Positions 1 to 8,425 of a DNA stretch of 64,000 nucleotides are shown here, piece by piece. The notes beneath the pieces are model-generated. The model saw only the letters and a program-made list of their open reading frames with translations, did not search any database and was not told the DNA's origin. Positions within the stretch are counted from its first letter, which is position 1. Each line of letters begins with the position of its first letter. The stretch is taken from assembly GCF_009720145.1 (NCBI RefSeq), contig NZ_CP046252.1, positions 1,860,001 through 1,924,000 of the forward strand, in the 5' to 3' direction. Made by a program: the position numbers and the translations under genes. The stretch is from Sphingobium sp. CAP-1. Lineage in GTDB: Bacteria; Pseudomonadota; Alphaproteobacteria; Sphingomonadales; Sphingomonadaceae.

Positions 1-1
1 C

Positions 2-229
2 ACGATCCCGATCGAGACGCTGCAACGCGCCTTCCAGAATATCTACGACACGATGGACAATATCGACGCCTTCAAGCTGAAGGCGCTGGAGAATATGAAA
101 ACCACGGTCAACACCCTGTCGAACGAGGTCGAAAAGTCGAAAGGCTATATCGCCCGCGCCGAGGGCCAGGCCCAGGCCGCCAAGGAAGCGCGAGTCGAAA
201 ACCCGCTACTGAGCGCGATCGAGGGATGA
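2..229 (+). CDS. Toxic anion resistance protein, TelA family (C-terminal part)
   Basis: Only the last 75 codons are in the window; the gene begins before base 1. The tail contains IYDTMDNIDAFKLKALENM followed by NTLSNEVEKSKGYIARAEGQ, which I recognise as the conserved C-terminal helix of TelA (PF05816) proteins. These are helical cytosolic proteins named for tellurite resistance, with no settled biochemical role. The next gene on the same strand is an XpaC-like membrane protein, the usual partner of telA, which supports the call. Fairly sure of the family; nothing can be said about the N-terminus. Confidence 0.85.
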   Translation, partial: TIPIETLQRAFQNIYDTMDNIDAFKLKALENMKTTVNTLSNEVEKSKGYIARAEGQAQAAKEARVENPLLSAIEG

Positions 230-249
230 TCGTGATGCTCCCTCTCCGC

Positions 250-330
250 CCGTTCGGGCTGAGCCTGTCGAAAGGCTGCACTTTTCTTCGGAAGAGAAAG
301 GCGGGGCTTCGACAGGCTCAGGGCGAACGG
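250..330. repeat. Dispersed inverted repeat (sphingomonad intergenic palindrome)
   Basis: The arm at 250-272 and the arm at 308-330 are inverted copies matching at 21 of 23 bases; the arms contain GAGCCTGTCGAA and TTCGACAGGCTC. The roughly 35-base loop is unrelated. It sits in the short gap between telA and the XpaC-like gene, where it would form a strong stem in mRNA. From memory this is a common repeated intergenic palindrome of sphingomonads; copy number cannot be judged from one window. Confidence 0.8.
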
Positions 331-347
331 ATTGCAGGGGTTGCCGC

Positions 348-1058
348 ATGAGTCGTTCCGACCGCGTGCTGGCCGATGCCGAAGCCGTGCTGCGCCGCCA
401 TAGCGAGCGTGGGCAGAGCCTGTCGACGCGGGCGCGGCAGCGGCGCAATGCCGGGCTGATCCGTAAGGTCAAATATGCCTTCTGGGCGATATTGGCGGTG
501 GTGCTGGGCAGCGCGGTGGCGGGCTTCATCCTGCCGCTGGGCGTGACCGGGGTGATGATCGCGCTGGGCGTTATGATCGCGGCGCTGCTGCTGATCGCGC
601 TGATCCCCGGTGAAAGCGGGGTAAAGACCGAAGCGCTGGCCCAGACCGGGATCGCCGCCCTGCCGCTCAAGACTGAAATCTGGCTGGAGAACCAGCGCAA
701 GGCGCTGCCCGCCCCCGCCGTTACTTTGGTCGACAGCATCGGCGTGCGGCTGGAAACGCTGGCCCCGCAACTGGAGCGGTTGGGCGAGCAGGAACCGGCG
801 GCGCAGGAAATCCGCAAGCTGCTGTCGGATCATCTGCCCGAACTGGTGACAGGCTATCAGTCGATCCCGCAGCCGCTGCGCCGCGAGGAACGCAACGGTC
901 GCGTGCCGGAAAAACAACTGATCGAGGGGCTGAGCGTCATCGACGCCGAAATCGCGCGGATGACCGAAACGCTGGCCAGCGGCGACCTGGACAAGCTGGC
1001 GACGCAGAACCGCTTCCTCGAACTCAAATATCAGGAAGCGAAGGAACTGGGGCAATAG
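348..1058 (+). CDS. XpaC-like membrane protein, TelA partner
   Basis: A 236-residue protein with a basic N-terminus (residues 1-40), then two adjacent hydrophobic segments (about 43-65 and 67-87), and a long charged helical C-terminal half. This layout fits the 5-bromo-4-chloroindolyl phosphate hydrolysis (XpaC, PF10112) family, typically encoded next to telA. The biochemical role of the family is not established despite its name. The ATG at 348 follows the inverted repeat with only a weak ribosome-binding site. The call rests on context and topology more than on a catalytic motif; a generic membrane-anchored coiled-coil protein is the alternative. Confidence 0.6.
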   Translation: MSRSDRVLADAEAVLRRHSERGQSLSTRARQRRNAGLIRKVKYAFWAILAVVLGSAVAGFILPLGVTGVMIALGVMIAALLLIALIPGESGVKTEALAQTGIAALPLKTEIWLENQRKALPAPAVTLVDSIGVRLETLAPQLERLGEQEPAAQEIRKLLSDHLPELVTGYQSIPQPLRREERNGRVPEKQLIEGLSVIDAEIARMTETLASGDLDKLATQNRFLELKYQEAKELGQ

Positions 1059-1076
1059 CGCCGTCTTGTTCCGCAT

Positions 1077-1228
1077 ATGATTCACCTGACCCTGATCATC
1101 GTCGATTTTCTGACTGGCCTGCTGGCCGCCGGTGCATGGGCGCTGGCAACGGCGGGCGGTGCCATCGCGGCGGTGGTGGGGGCGGCTTTGTGGGCGTGTC
1201 GCTGGTCCGGCGCTGGCGACGGAAATAG
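1077..1228 (+). pseudogene. Possible frameshifted small membrane protein
   Basis: From the ATG at 1077 the frame reads a clean hydrophobic helix (MIHLTLIIVDFLTGLLAAGA, then a Gly/Ala stretch). It then runs on without a sensible end into the repeat and the opposite-strand kup gene. Adding one G to the G5 run at 1178-1182 would switch to a frame ending VGVSLVRRWRRK and a stop at 1226-1228, giving about 50 residues with one membrane helix and a basic tail, a normal topology. I read this as a tiny gene with a one-base deletion, or a sequencing error. No homologue is known to me. Confidence 0.35.
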
Positions 1229-1235
1229 GCTTCAT

Positions 1236-1309
1236 CCGTTCGTTTCGAGCGTGTCGAGAAACGACAAGCGCAGTTCTGGCCGCTTCTCGACTGCGCTCGA
1301 AGCGAACGG
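1236..1309. repeat. Second dispersed inverted repeat
   Basis: Arms 1236-1260 and 1284-1309 are near-perfect inverted copies, containing CGAGCGTGTCGAGAA and TTCTCGACTGCGCTCG. Arm composition and length resemble the repeat at 250-330, but the sequence is a different subtype. It lies between the small plus-strand frame and the 3' end of kup and may also act as a transcription stop for kup, although no T tract follows. Confidence 0.75.
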
Positions 1310-1325
1310 AGAGGCAAGGCGACCC

Positions 1326-3248
1326 TCAAATCTCCAGTTGCGATCCCAGTTCCACCACCCGGTTCACCGGCAGCTTGAAAAAGGCCATCGGACTTTCGGC
1401 GTTGCGGATCATCCAGGCGAACAGCTTCTCGCGCCAGATCGCCATGCCCGGCCGGGCCGACGGGATCAGCGTCTGACGACTGAGGAAATAGCTGCTGTCC
1501 TTGACCGTGATCGGCCCGCCGCAATCCCGCACCGATTTGAGCGCGGCGGGAATATCGACTTCCTCCATATAGCCATGGTTCAGCACCAGCCGGTAAAAGC
1601 CCGCGCCATGATCGGTCACGGCCACCCGCGCCTCCTCGCGCAGGTGCGGCACACCCTGCGTCCGCACCGTCAGGATGATGTTGCGATCATGCAGGATGCG
1701 GTTGTGCTTCACATTGTGAAGCAGCGCCGGCGGTACGCCGTCGGTGGTGGAGGACAGGAAAATCGCGGTCCCCGGCACCCGCTTCAGCGACCCCATGGTC
1801 GACCGGACGAACAGGTCCAGTTCCATCGAACCGTCGCGCAGCCGGTCGCGCATGATCCGCCGCCCCGTCGCCCATGTCGTCAGGCCGACGAACGCGATTC
1901 CCGCGACCAGCAGCGGGAACCAGCCGCCGTCGGGAATCTTGGTCGCATTGGACGCGAAATAGACACCGTCGACGATCAGGAAGGCCAGGGTCACGCCCCC
2001 CGCCAGCAACGGATGCCAGCGCCACACGCTGAAGGTCAGCACGCCCAGCATACAGGCGGTGATCAGCATCGTGCCGGTGACGGCGATGCCATAGGCGGCG
2101 GCCAGATCGGTCGAACTGCCAAAACCCAGCACCAGCAGGATGACGAAGAGCAGCAGCGCGACATTGACCAGTGGCACATAGATCTGCCCGGCGGCCGACG
2201 CGCTGGTATGCAGGATGCGCAGCCGCGGTAGGAAACCCAGTTGCACGGCCTGCTGCGTGACCGAGAAGGCGCCGGAAATCACCGCTTGACTGGCAATGAT
2301 CGTCGCCAGCGTGGCCAGGATCACCAGCGGCAGCCGCGCCCAGTCCGGCGCCATCAGGAAGAAGGGGTTCTGCGCCGCCGCCGGCTGATCGATCAGCAGC
2401 GCGCCCTGCCCCAGATAGTTGAGCAACAGGCAGGGAAAAGCCGCATAGAGCCAGGCGATGCTGATCGCCTTGCGCCCGAAATGGCCCATATCGGCATAGA
2501 GCGCCTCCGCCCCCGTCACCGCCAGCACCACCGACCCCAGCGCCAGAAAGGCCAGTTTGGGATCGATCGCGAAGAAGCGCACCGCCCAGATCGGATTGAC
2601 GATGGTCACAATGTCGGGATGGCGCGCGATGTTGAGAAGGCCGAGCGCCGCCAGCACCAGAAAATAGACCACCATCACCGGCCCGAACAGCGCCCCTACC
2701 CGCGCCGTGCCATGGCGCTGAATCAGGAACAGGCCGACCAGAATGACGATCGCGATCGGCAGCACCATGGGAGTCAGCCCGGCCTGCACCACGGTCAGCC
2801 CCTCCACCGCCGACAGCACGGAAATGGCCGGGGTGATGATCGCATCGCCATAGAAGAGCGCGGTCGCCAGCACGCCCAGCATCGCGATCCACGGCGTCCA
2901 GCGCGATGGCCCCAACTGCCGCCCGATCAGCGCCAGCAGCGCCATGCTGCCGCCTTCGCCATGATTGTCGGCGCGCATCACGATGAACACATATTTGACC
3001 GTGACGATCAGCGTCATGGTCCAGAAGATCAGCGACAGCACGCCATAGATATGCAGCGGATCAACCGCCAGCGGATGATGGCCGACGAAGCTTTCCTTCA
3101 GCGCGTAGAGCGGCGAGGTGCCGATGTCGCCGAACACGACGCCCAGCGCGCCGAGCGCCAGCGGAGCAATCCCCTCCTTCGGTGTCGCGCCATGATGCTG
3201 TAGCTGTCCGACCGCGTCGTGGCCGCCGATCTGCGTGTCTGCCTGCAT
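1326..3248 (-). CDS. kup: Potassium uptake protein Kup
   Basis: A low-affinity proton-coupled K+ transporter of the inner membrane (KUP/HAK/KT family). The N-terminal signature LGVVFGDIGTSPLYALKESF is followed by about twelve hydrophobic segments and a soluble C-terminal domain ending NRVVELGSQLEI, the usual family terminus. The frame is open for 44 further codons upstream, but the ATG at 3248 gives 640 residues, the normal length, and the upstream residues show no family resemblance. No strong ribosome-binding site is visible. Nothing in the neighbourhood suggests a dedicated regulator. Confidence 0.93.
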   Translation of the reverse strand: MQADTQIGGHDAVGQLQHHGATPKEGIAPLALGALGVVFGDIGTSPLYALKESFVGHHPLAVDPLHIYGVLSLIFWTMTLIVTVKYVFIVMRADNHGEGGSMALLALIGRQLGPSRWTPWIAMLGVLATALFYGDAIITPAISVLSAVEGLTVVQAGLTPMVLPIAIVILVGLFLIQRHGTARVGALFGPVMVVYFLVLAALGLLNIARHPDIVTIVNPIWAVRFFAIDPKLAFLALGSVVLAVTGAEALYADMGHFGRKAISIAWLYAAFPCLLLNYLGQGALLIDQPAAAQNPFFLMAPDWARLPLVILATLATIIASQAVISGAFSVTQQAVQLGFLPRLRILHTSASAAGQIYVPLVNVALLLFVILLVLGFGSSTDLAAAYGIAVTGTMLITACMLGVLTFSVWRWHPLLAGGVTLAFLIVDGVYFASNATKIPDGGWFPLLVAGIAFVGLTTWATGRRIMRDRLRDGSMELDLFVRSTMGSLKRVPGTAIFLSSTTDGVPPALLHNVKHNRILHDRNIILTVRTQGVPHLREEARVAVTDHGAGFYRLVLNHGYMEEVDIPAALKSVRDCGGPITVKDSSYFLSRQTLIPSARPGMAIWREKLFAWMIRNAESPMAFFKLPVNRVVELGSQLEI

Positions 3249-3444
3249 CGCAACGCAATGACACGGATCATCATATGCTTTCCATGGGGAGAATGGGCGC
3301 ACCGCATAGTATTTCCATATGATTGGGCCATCCGGCCCCGGAATCCTACGATATTCCAACGGTGCGAAGCCGTTCCTCATCTCGAATCCCTATCCCGGCA
3401 TGGGTAGATGAGACACGTCCTCTAACCGAATGGAAGCGATCATC

Positions 3445-3723
3445 ATGGCGTCCTGGCATCCCTCTCTGACCGCCCGGATCGGCGTACGTCTGATCGGTAT
3501 CGCCCTGCTGCTGGGACTGCGGCCGGAAAGCGTCCGGCTGCATCGGCTGGTCGAGCAATCGACGACCATAACCCCGGCGCAGGCGCTGCTGGCGGCGACC
3601 TGCTTTATCAGCGCCAGCCTGGGCGCGATGTTGCTCGTCTGCGGGCCAAACCTGTGGAAACCGGTGAGCGTCGCCCGGCGATGGCATGGCCATGCGGTCG
3701 ATGGGCGGGGTCATTCAAGGTGA
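3445..3723 (+). CDS. Small hypothetical membrane protein
   Basis: 92 residues from the ATG at 3445, which has a GGAAG motif eight bases upstream; an in-frame ATG at 3430 lacks one. Two hydrophobic segments are visible (about residues 8-25 and 45-65), separated by a short polar region containing RPESVRLHRLVEQ, and the C-terminus is His/Arg rich. I do not recognise a family. It is transcribed divergently from kup. The basic tail is reminiscent of random extension, so the true stop may have moved. Confidence 0.5.
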   Translation: MASWHPSLTARIGVRLIGIALLLGLRPESVRLHRLVEQSTTITPAQALLAATCFISASLGAMLLVCGPNLWKPVSVARRWHGHAVDGRGHSR

Positions 3724-3808
3724 AGGGAAAATCGCCCCGGACGGCCATGGCGCGTGCAGTTCGCCAGTGGACCGTCCGGGATCGCAACGTCGCCTTACTT
3801 GGAGAGGT

Positions 3809-3883
3809 ATGACAACGTTGTCCGATCGCTTTAGAAGATTCGGGCGCGCCATGCAATCGCAATATGACGCCGGGAAAAAATAA
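3809..3883 (+). CDS. Possible 24-residue small ORF
   Basis: An ATG at 3809 is preceded by GGAGAGG (3801-3807), a strong ribosome-binding site at very short spacing, and encodes a basic, amphipathic 24-residue peptide ending DAGKK. It stops directly before the palindromic terminator at 3884. I know of no matching family. Strong initiation signals and a clean end beside a terminator make it worth listing, but chance cannot be excluded. Confidence 0.3.
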   Translation: MTTLSDRFRRFGRAMQSQYDAGKK

Positions 3884-3913
3884 GGGCGCGATGGCCGATC
3901 GGCCATCGCGCCC
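3884..3913 (-). terminator. Perfect 30-bp palindromic terminator
   Basis: Bases 3884-3913 form an uninterrupted palindrome with 15-base arms (GGGCGCGATGGCCGA and its complement). On the minus strand it is followed by TTATTTTTT, so it is a textbook intrinsic terminator for the lactonase/epimerase transcript ending at 3925. On the plus strand no T tract follows. Confidence 0.85.
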
Positions 3914-3924
3914 ATGCCAGTCGT

Positions 3925-4782
3925 TCAGCCCGCGTAGAGCGGCGTCGGCAAACCGCGCACGCCGCTATCCACCTCGAAAAAGCCGCCATCATAGGGCGTC
4001 GGATCGTCCAGACCGATCGTGGCGGAACTGACGAACATGCGGTTCAGGTCCGGCCCGGCGAAGGTGATGTTCGTCACCTGCCGCGCCGGCATCGCGATCG
4101 CCCGGTCCAGCCGGCCGTCGGGCGTGAAGCGGCTGATCCGGCTGCCGCCCCAATGGGCAACCCAGATATGGCCTTCCTCGTCCACGGTCATGCCGTCGGG
4201 ATAGCCATCCTCTTCGCCGAAGCGGATGAACGGTTCGCGCGCCGTCGCGCCGCTTTCGGTGCGGCGGAAGCGATACATCTGCTTCTTGGCGGTATCACTA
4301 TGATAGAGCCATGTCCCGCAGGGGGAGAAGCAAGGACCGTTGGACACGCGATAGTCGCTGTCCACCACGCGCCAGCTCCGATCGGGTGCGAGACGATAGA
4401 GCGAACCGCGATCATGCTCCTCGCTCATGTCCATCGTGCCGCACCAGATATGCCCCTGCGCATCCGCCTTGCCATCATTCATCCGGTTGCCGGGGAAATG
4501 CGGTTCCGGGTCGCCAAACGGCGTGATGGTCAATGGATCGAGGCTGATCTCGGCAAAGCCGCTCTGGAAGCCGCCGATAAAGCCGCCCGCCGCCCGCTCC
4601 GCCACCCAGCCAAGCGGTTCGGGCATGGCGAAACGCTCAATCGCACCGCTCTCCAAGGAAAGCCGGTTGAGCGCGGGCGCAAGAATGTCGACCCAATAGA
4701 CCGCCTTGTCGCGCGCAGACCAGAGCGTCCCCTCGCCCAGACTGTCCGCGCCGTCGCGCGCGATCAGCCGCCACTGCGCCAT
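3925..4782 (-). CDS. SMP-30/gluconolactonase family sugar lactonase (probable L-arabinolactonase)
   Basis: A 285-residue six-bladed propeller lactonase that opens a sugar acid lactone. The family's divalent-metal ligands are visible: Glu17 in LGEGTLW, Asn148 in VSNGPCFSP and Asp196 in YPDGMTV; the substrate-contacting pair is Asn102-Asp103 in NRMNDGKAD. It starts inside the stop of the epimerase gene (TGATG overlap), so the two are translationally coupled. With the arabinose-dehydrogenase-like gene at 9425, the likely substrate is L-arabino-1,4-lactone of the oxidative pentose route. Substrate assignment is inference from context; gluconolactone or xylonolactone are alternatives. Confidence 0.85.
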   Translation of the reverse strand: MAQWRLIARDGADSLGEGTLWSARDKAVYWVDILAPALNRLSLESGAIERFAMPEPLGWVAERAAGGFIGGFQSGFAEISLDPLTITPFGDPEPHFPGNRMNDGKADAQGHIWCGTMDMSEEHDRGSLYRLAPDRSWRVVDSDYRVSNGPCFSPCGTWLYHSDTAKKQMYRFRRTESGATAREPFIRFGEEDGYPDGMTVDEEGHIWVAHWGGSRISRFTPDGRLDRAIAMPARQVTNITFAGPDLNRMFVSSATIGLDDPTPYDGGFFEVDSGVRGLPTPLYAG

Positions 4783-5927
4783 CAGCGCGCCACCGACAGG
4801 CGATAGATCATCTCATGATGATAGGGTTTGCCGGGATCGACGCGGGCCGACAGAAAATTGGGCTTGTTCGGCGAGTCCGGGAATTTCTGCGGCTCCAGCG
4901 CGATGCCGTCGCCCATGCGGTAGAGATGCCCGCCCTTGCCGACCAGCGTGCCGTCGAGGAAATTGCCGGCATAGAATTGTACGCCCGGCTCGGTCGTCAG
5001 CACCTCCAGCACGCGGCCCGATACCGGATCTTCCAGCCGCGCGGCCAGTTCCGGCACCTTCGTCGCCCCCTTGTCCAACGCCCAATTATGGTCATAGCCA
5101 CGCCCGGCGACGATCTGCGGATCGCGGCCGTCGCGGATACCATCGGCCACGCGGCGAGGCGTACGGAAATCGAACACGCTTCCCTCGACCGGCTTCAGCT
5201 CACCCGTGGGGATCAGGTTGGCGTCGACCGGCGTATAGGCCTTGGCGGGGATCGTCAGCCTGTGGCCGAGCGCCCCATCGGCCGATCCTTCGCCCGACAG
5301 GTTGAAGATGGCGTGGTTGGTCATGTTGACGATGGTGGGCTTGTCGGTCTTGGCGTCGAAGACGATGCCCAGATTGCCCGCCTCGTCCAGCGTATAGGTG
5401 ACGGTCACGTCCAGTTTGCCGGGATAGCCCGAATCGCCGTCGGGACTGGTCAGCGCCAGCACCAGGCTGGCCTTGGGACCGCTCTTGAGCGACACCACCT
5501 TCCACACCTGCTTGTCGAAACCCTTGCCGCCGCCATGCAGCGAATTGACCTTGTCATTGAGCGGCAGTTGATAGGCCTTGCCGTCGAGGCTGAACGCGCC
5601 GCCGGCGATGCGGTTGGCGTAGCGGCCCACGGTCACGCCGAAATAATTGGGATGGTCGACATAGCCGGCCAGATCGTCATAGCCCAGCAGCACATCGGCT
5701 TGCCGGCCGTCCTTGCCGGGGCCGGACAGCGACTGGAGCGTCGCGCCATAGGTCAGGATTTTCGCCGATACGCCAGCGCCATTGCTGAGCGTGATCGTCT
5801 CCACCGCCGCGCCATTGGCGGTCCCGGCAGGCGCGCGACTGGCTTCGGCGGCGATCGCGGTGCCACTTGCTAGGCCCAGCGCCAGCGCGTATGACAACGC
5901 TGTTTTCAAAACTACGACCTTTCGCAT
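4782..5927 (-). CDS. Aldose 1-epimerase (mutarotase), exported
   Basis: GalM-family enzyme interconverting alpha and beta anomers of a free sugar. An N-terminal signal peptide (to about residue 27, ending GTAIAA) implies a periplasmic location. The catalytic histidines are visible at His131 (NSLHGGG) and His205 (MTNHAIFNL), and the C-terminal Glu motif is IALEPQKFPDSP. The start has a strong site (GGGAGGT, nine bases upstream). It overlaps the downstream lactonase by one base and is divergent from the sugar transporter at 6049, sharing with it the operator at 5976. Arabinose released by the local glycosidases is the likely substrate. Confidence 0.9.
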   Translation of the reverse strand: MRKVVVLKTALSYALALGLASGTAIAAEASRAPAGTANGAAVETITLSNGAGVSAKILTYGATLQSLSGPGKDGRQADVLLGYDDLAGYVDHPNYFGVTVGRYANRIAGGAFSLDGKAYQLPLNDKVNSLHGGGKGFDKQVWKVVSLKSGPKASLVLALTSPDGDSGYPGKLDVTVTYTLDEAGNLGIVFDAKTDKPTIVNMTNHAIFNLSGEGSADGALGHRLTIPAKAYTPVDANLIPTGELKPVEGSVFDFRTPRRVADGIRDGRDPQIVAGRGYDHNWALDKGATKVPELAARLEDPVSGRVLEVLTTEPGVQFYAGNFLDGTLVGKGGHLYRMGDGIALEPQKFPDSPNKPNFLSARVDPGKPYHHEMIYRLSVAR

Positions 5928-5975
5928 GGACTACCTCCCGAAAAACTGCGCCCATTGACGGGCGGTTGAGGGCGA

Positions 5976-5990
5976 TATACTCCGACAAAT
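5976..5990 (-). promoter_or_regulatory. Candidate GntR operator, site 1
   Basis: On the minus strand this reads ATTTGTCGGAGTATA, matching the 15-bp motif found again at 8300 and twice at 14772-14802. It lies in the 121-bp divergent region between the epimerase and the sugar transporter, well placed to control both. Confidence 0.6.
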
Positions 5991-6048
5991 TATGCGGACG
6001 CAACCCTTGATGGATGGCCGCCGCTGGAACTGCACTGGAGAAGGATGA

Positions 6049-7356
6049 ATGGCAGGACCGATCTCGTCAGGCGCTGCGCCCGTCGCAACGCATAACCCCG
6101 GCACGCGCTACGGCCCTGCGCTCGCGCTGCTCGCCAGCCTCTTCTTCATGTGGGGCTTCATCACCGTCATCAACAACACGCTGCTGCCCCATCTGCGCAG
6201 CGTGTTCGAACTCAGCTACACCCAGACGACCCTGATCGAATCTGTCTGGTTCATCGCCTATTTCTTCGCCTCCATCCCCTCGGCCAAGCTGATCGAACGG
6301 GTCGGATATCAGAAGTCGATGGTGATCGGCCTGCTCGTCATGGCGGCCGGCGCGCTGGGCATGACGGTCGCGGCGTCGATCCCCTCCTATGGCGTGACTC
6401 TGGTCATGCTGTTCGTGATCGCCAGCGGTATCACTCTGCTCCAGGTCGCGGCCAACCCCTATGTCGCGGTCGTCGGCAAACCCGAAACCGCCTCTTCGCG
6501 CCTCAACCTGGTCCAGGCGATGAACTCGGCCGGCACCATGCTGGCGCCGATGTTCGGCGCCTATCTGATCCTCGGCCGGTCGAAAGGCGGCACGGCACAG
6601 GGCGAGGTCGCGCTGACACAGGCGGAGCGCCTTGCCGATGCCCAGTCGGTGGTCCTGCCCTATGTGATCGTGGCGGCCGTGCTGGCCGTGCTGGCGATCG
6701 TCATCGCCCGCTTCCCGCTGCCCGCCATGGGCGCGGCGACACAGCGCCACAACAAGGAGGAGCGCAAGAAATATTCGCTCTGGCACCATCGCAATCTGGT
6801 GTTCGGCATCCCGGCGATCTTCATCTATCTGATCGCGGAAATCGGCGTCGCCAACCTGTTCGTGAACTTCACCAGCCAGCCCGACATCGCCAACCTGACC
6901 CATGAACAGGCGGGCAATTATCTGTCGTTGCTGTGGGGCGGTATGATGGTCGGCCGCTTCGCCGGTTCCGCGATCATGCAGAAATTCGATGCGGGCCATG
7001 TCCTTGCCGCCTTCTCGGTCGGCGCGTTCATCGTCATGCTGGTCACGGTGTTTACCACCGGGCCGGTCGCCATGTGGTCGCTGATCCTGGTCGGCCTGTT
7101 CCACTCGATCATGTTCCCGACCATCTTCACGCTCGGCATCAAGGGGCTTGGCCCGCTGACCGAGGAAGGATCGGGCCTGCTCATCATGGCCATCGCCGGC
7201 GGCGCGCTGGTGGTGGTGCAGGGCTGGCTGGCCGACCATTATGGGTTGCAGACCAGCTTCCTGCTGACCGCCGCCTGCGAACTCTACATCCTCTTCTACG
7301 CGCTCTGGGGATCGAAGCCGACCCATGCGCTGCCCGATCAGCAGATCGGACAATAA
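6049..7356 (+). CDS. Sugar MFS transporter, FucP/GluP type
   Basis: A 435-residue proton symporter with about twelve membrane segments. The N-terminal LLASLFFMWGFITVINNTLL and the following TTLIESVWFIAYFFASIPS are signatures of the FucP/GluP sugar family; QVAANPYVAVVGKPETASSRL is the conserved loop near helix 4. The start has GGAGAAGG upstream. It is divergent from the epimerase and ends at a bidirectional terminator. By context it imports L-arabinose across the inner membrane; galactose, glucose or fucose cannot be excluded from sequence alone. Confidence 0.88.
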   Translation: MAGPISSGAAPVATHNPGTRYGPALALLASLFFMWGFITVINNTLLPHLRSVFELSYTQTTLIESVWFIAYFFASIPSAKLIERVGYQKSMVIGLLVMAAGALGMTVAASIPSYGVTLVMLFVIASGITLLQVAANPYVAVVGKPETASSRLNLVQAMNSAGTMLAPMFGAYLILGRSKGGTAQGEVALTQAERLADAQSVVLPYVIVAAVLAVLAIVIARFPLPAMGAATQRHNKEERKKYSLWHHRNLVFGIPAIFIYLIAEIGVANLFVNFTSQPDIANLTHEQAGNYLSLLWGGMMVGRFAGSAIMQKFDAGHVLAAFSVGAFIVMLVTVFTTGPVAMWSLILVGLFHSIMFPTIFTLGIKGLGPLTEEGSGLLIMAIAGGALVVVQGWLADHYGLQTSFLLTAACELYILFYALWGSKPTHALPDQQIGQ

Positions 7357-7384
7357 AGGGCCAAGGGTCGCACCTGTGGCACGA

Positions 7385-7420
7385 AAAAGGCCGGAGCGGA
7401 TATATCCGCTCCGGCCTTTT
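7385..7420. terminator. Bidirectional intrinsic terminator
   Basis: A perfect 36-base palindrome whose arms begin AAAAGGCCGGAGCGGATA; the A run and T run serve as tracts in either direction. It lies between the converging transporter and GntR genes and can end both transcripts. Confidence 0.88.
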
Positions 7421-7457
7421 CCATTGTAAAATCGGTCCTGCAAGGGGAGGAAACAGG

Positions 7458-8222
7458 CTACCGCCCCATCGCGCTCGCCGTATCCTCCAACGCCAGGTCG
7501 ACCAGCACGCCCATCGCCTCCGCCGCGGCCTGCGGATCACCCGCCGCGATCGCGTCATACACCCGCACATGGTCGGGGATCGGGTTGCGCGGCAGGGCGC
7601 GGGCGCGCTGCTTATATTGGGTGGTCCAGTTGACCGCCGCGCCGATGCTGGCGGTCAGCACCAGCAACGCGTCGTTGCGGGTCGCGTTCAGGATCGCATT
7701 GTGGAAATCGCGGTCAGCCGCCCGCCCCGCCTCGGTCGCCAGCGTATGGCGACGCATCGCGGCGAGCGCGTCCTTCATGATCTTGAGATCCTCCTTGTCG
7801 CGCCGCTGCGCCGCCAGCCGCGCGGCGGCCGGCTCTACGATGGCGCGTAGTTCGAACAGGTCGCGCACGAACTGGATGTCCGGCTCCCCGGCAAAGGCCC
7901 AGGCCAGCACTTCGGGATCGAGCAGGTTCCAGCGGTTGCGCGGCAGCACCCGTGTCCCCGCCTTGGGCCGGCTTTCGACCAGCCCCTTGGCGGTCAGCAC
8001 CTGGATCGCCTCACGATAGGCGCTGCGGGACACTTCCAGTTCCTCGGCAAAGGCGACTTCACCCGACAGCGTGTCGCCGGGCTGATATTGCCCCGACAAG
8101 ATCGCCATGCCCAGCTTGTGCGCGATCGCACCGTGCAGCCGCCGTCCCGGCCCCCGCACGGCCTTGCCGCCACCATCCCGGTCCGCCTCACTATCTTGCA
8201 AAGGCGGATTTTCCTTGACCAT
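7458..8222 (-). CDS. FadR-type GntR transcriptional regulator of the arabinose locus
   Basis: An N-terminal winged helix (SGEVAFAEELEVSRSAYREA region, about residues 35-85 from the chosen start) is followed by an all-helical FCD ligand-binding domain with the Asp/His motif DRDFHNAIL, the metal/ligand site of the family. The ATG at 8222 has AGGAACGG just upstream; an in-frame ATG at 8255 lacks one. It is divergent from the AraD1 gene, and a 15-bp near-palindrome in between recurs at two other promoters of the locus. It is most probably a repressor relieved by an arabinose-derived sugar acid; the ligand is inference. Confidence 0.88.
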   Translation of the reverse strand: MVKENPPLQDSEADRDGGGKAVRGPGRRLHGAIAHKLGMAILSGQYQPGDTLSGEVAFAEELEVSRSAYREAIQVLTAKGLVESRPKAGTRVLPRNRWNLLDPEVLAWAFAGEPDIQFVRDLFELRAIVEPAAARLAAQRRDKEDLKIMKDALAAMRRHTLATEAGRAADRDFHNAILNATRNDALLVLTASIGAAVNWTTQYKQRARALPRNPIPDHVRVYDAIAAGDPQAAAEAMGVLVDLALEDTASAMGR

Positions 8223-8299
8223 TTCCGTTCCTCTCGCCTCACTCCAACAAGGCATGGCCCTCGCTACAATAGAAGCATTGCCATTACCACCATCCTGTA

Positions 8300-8314
8300 A
8301 TATGTCGGAGTAAT
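8300..8314 (+). promoter_or_regulatory. Candidate GntR operator, site 2
   Basis: ATATGTCGGAGTAAT, in the divergent region between the GntR gene and the AraD1 operon. Autoregulation plus control of the catabolic operon is the simplest reading. Confidence 0.6.
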
Positions 8315-8425
8315 TAGCAGATTCATCGCGGCCGCACCGTCCCGCCGGGACGGTTCTTTCGGCGCGCGGGGAAACGGTTTTGACGTGAACCGCGCCCGGC
8401 CGGGCGCGCGGGAGGAGAGAGTTTC

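Noticed and set aside
1077..2231. A 384-codon plus-strand frame running through the repeat and opposite kup
   Set aside because: Only the first 40 codons look protein-like; the rest is the complement of kup and rich in His, Arg and Gln.
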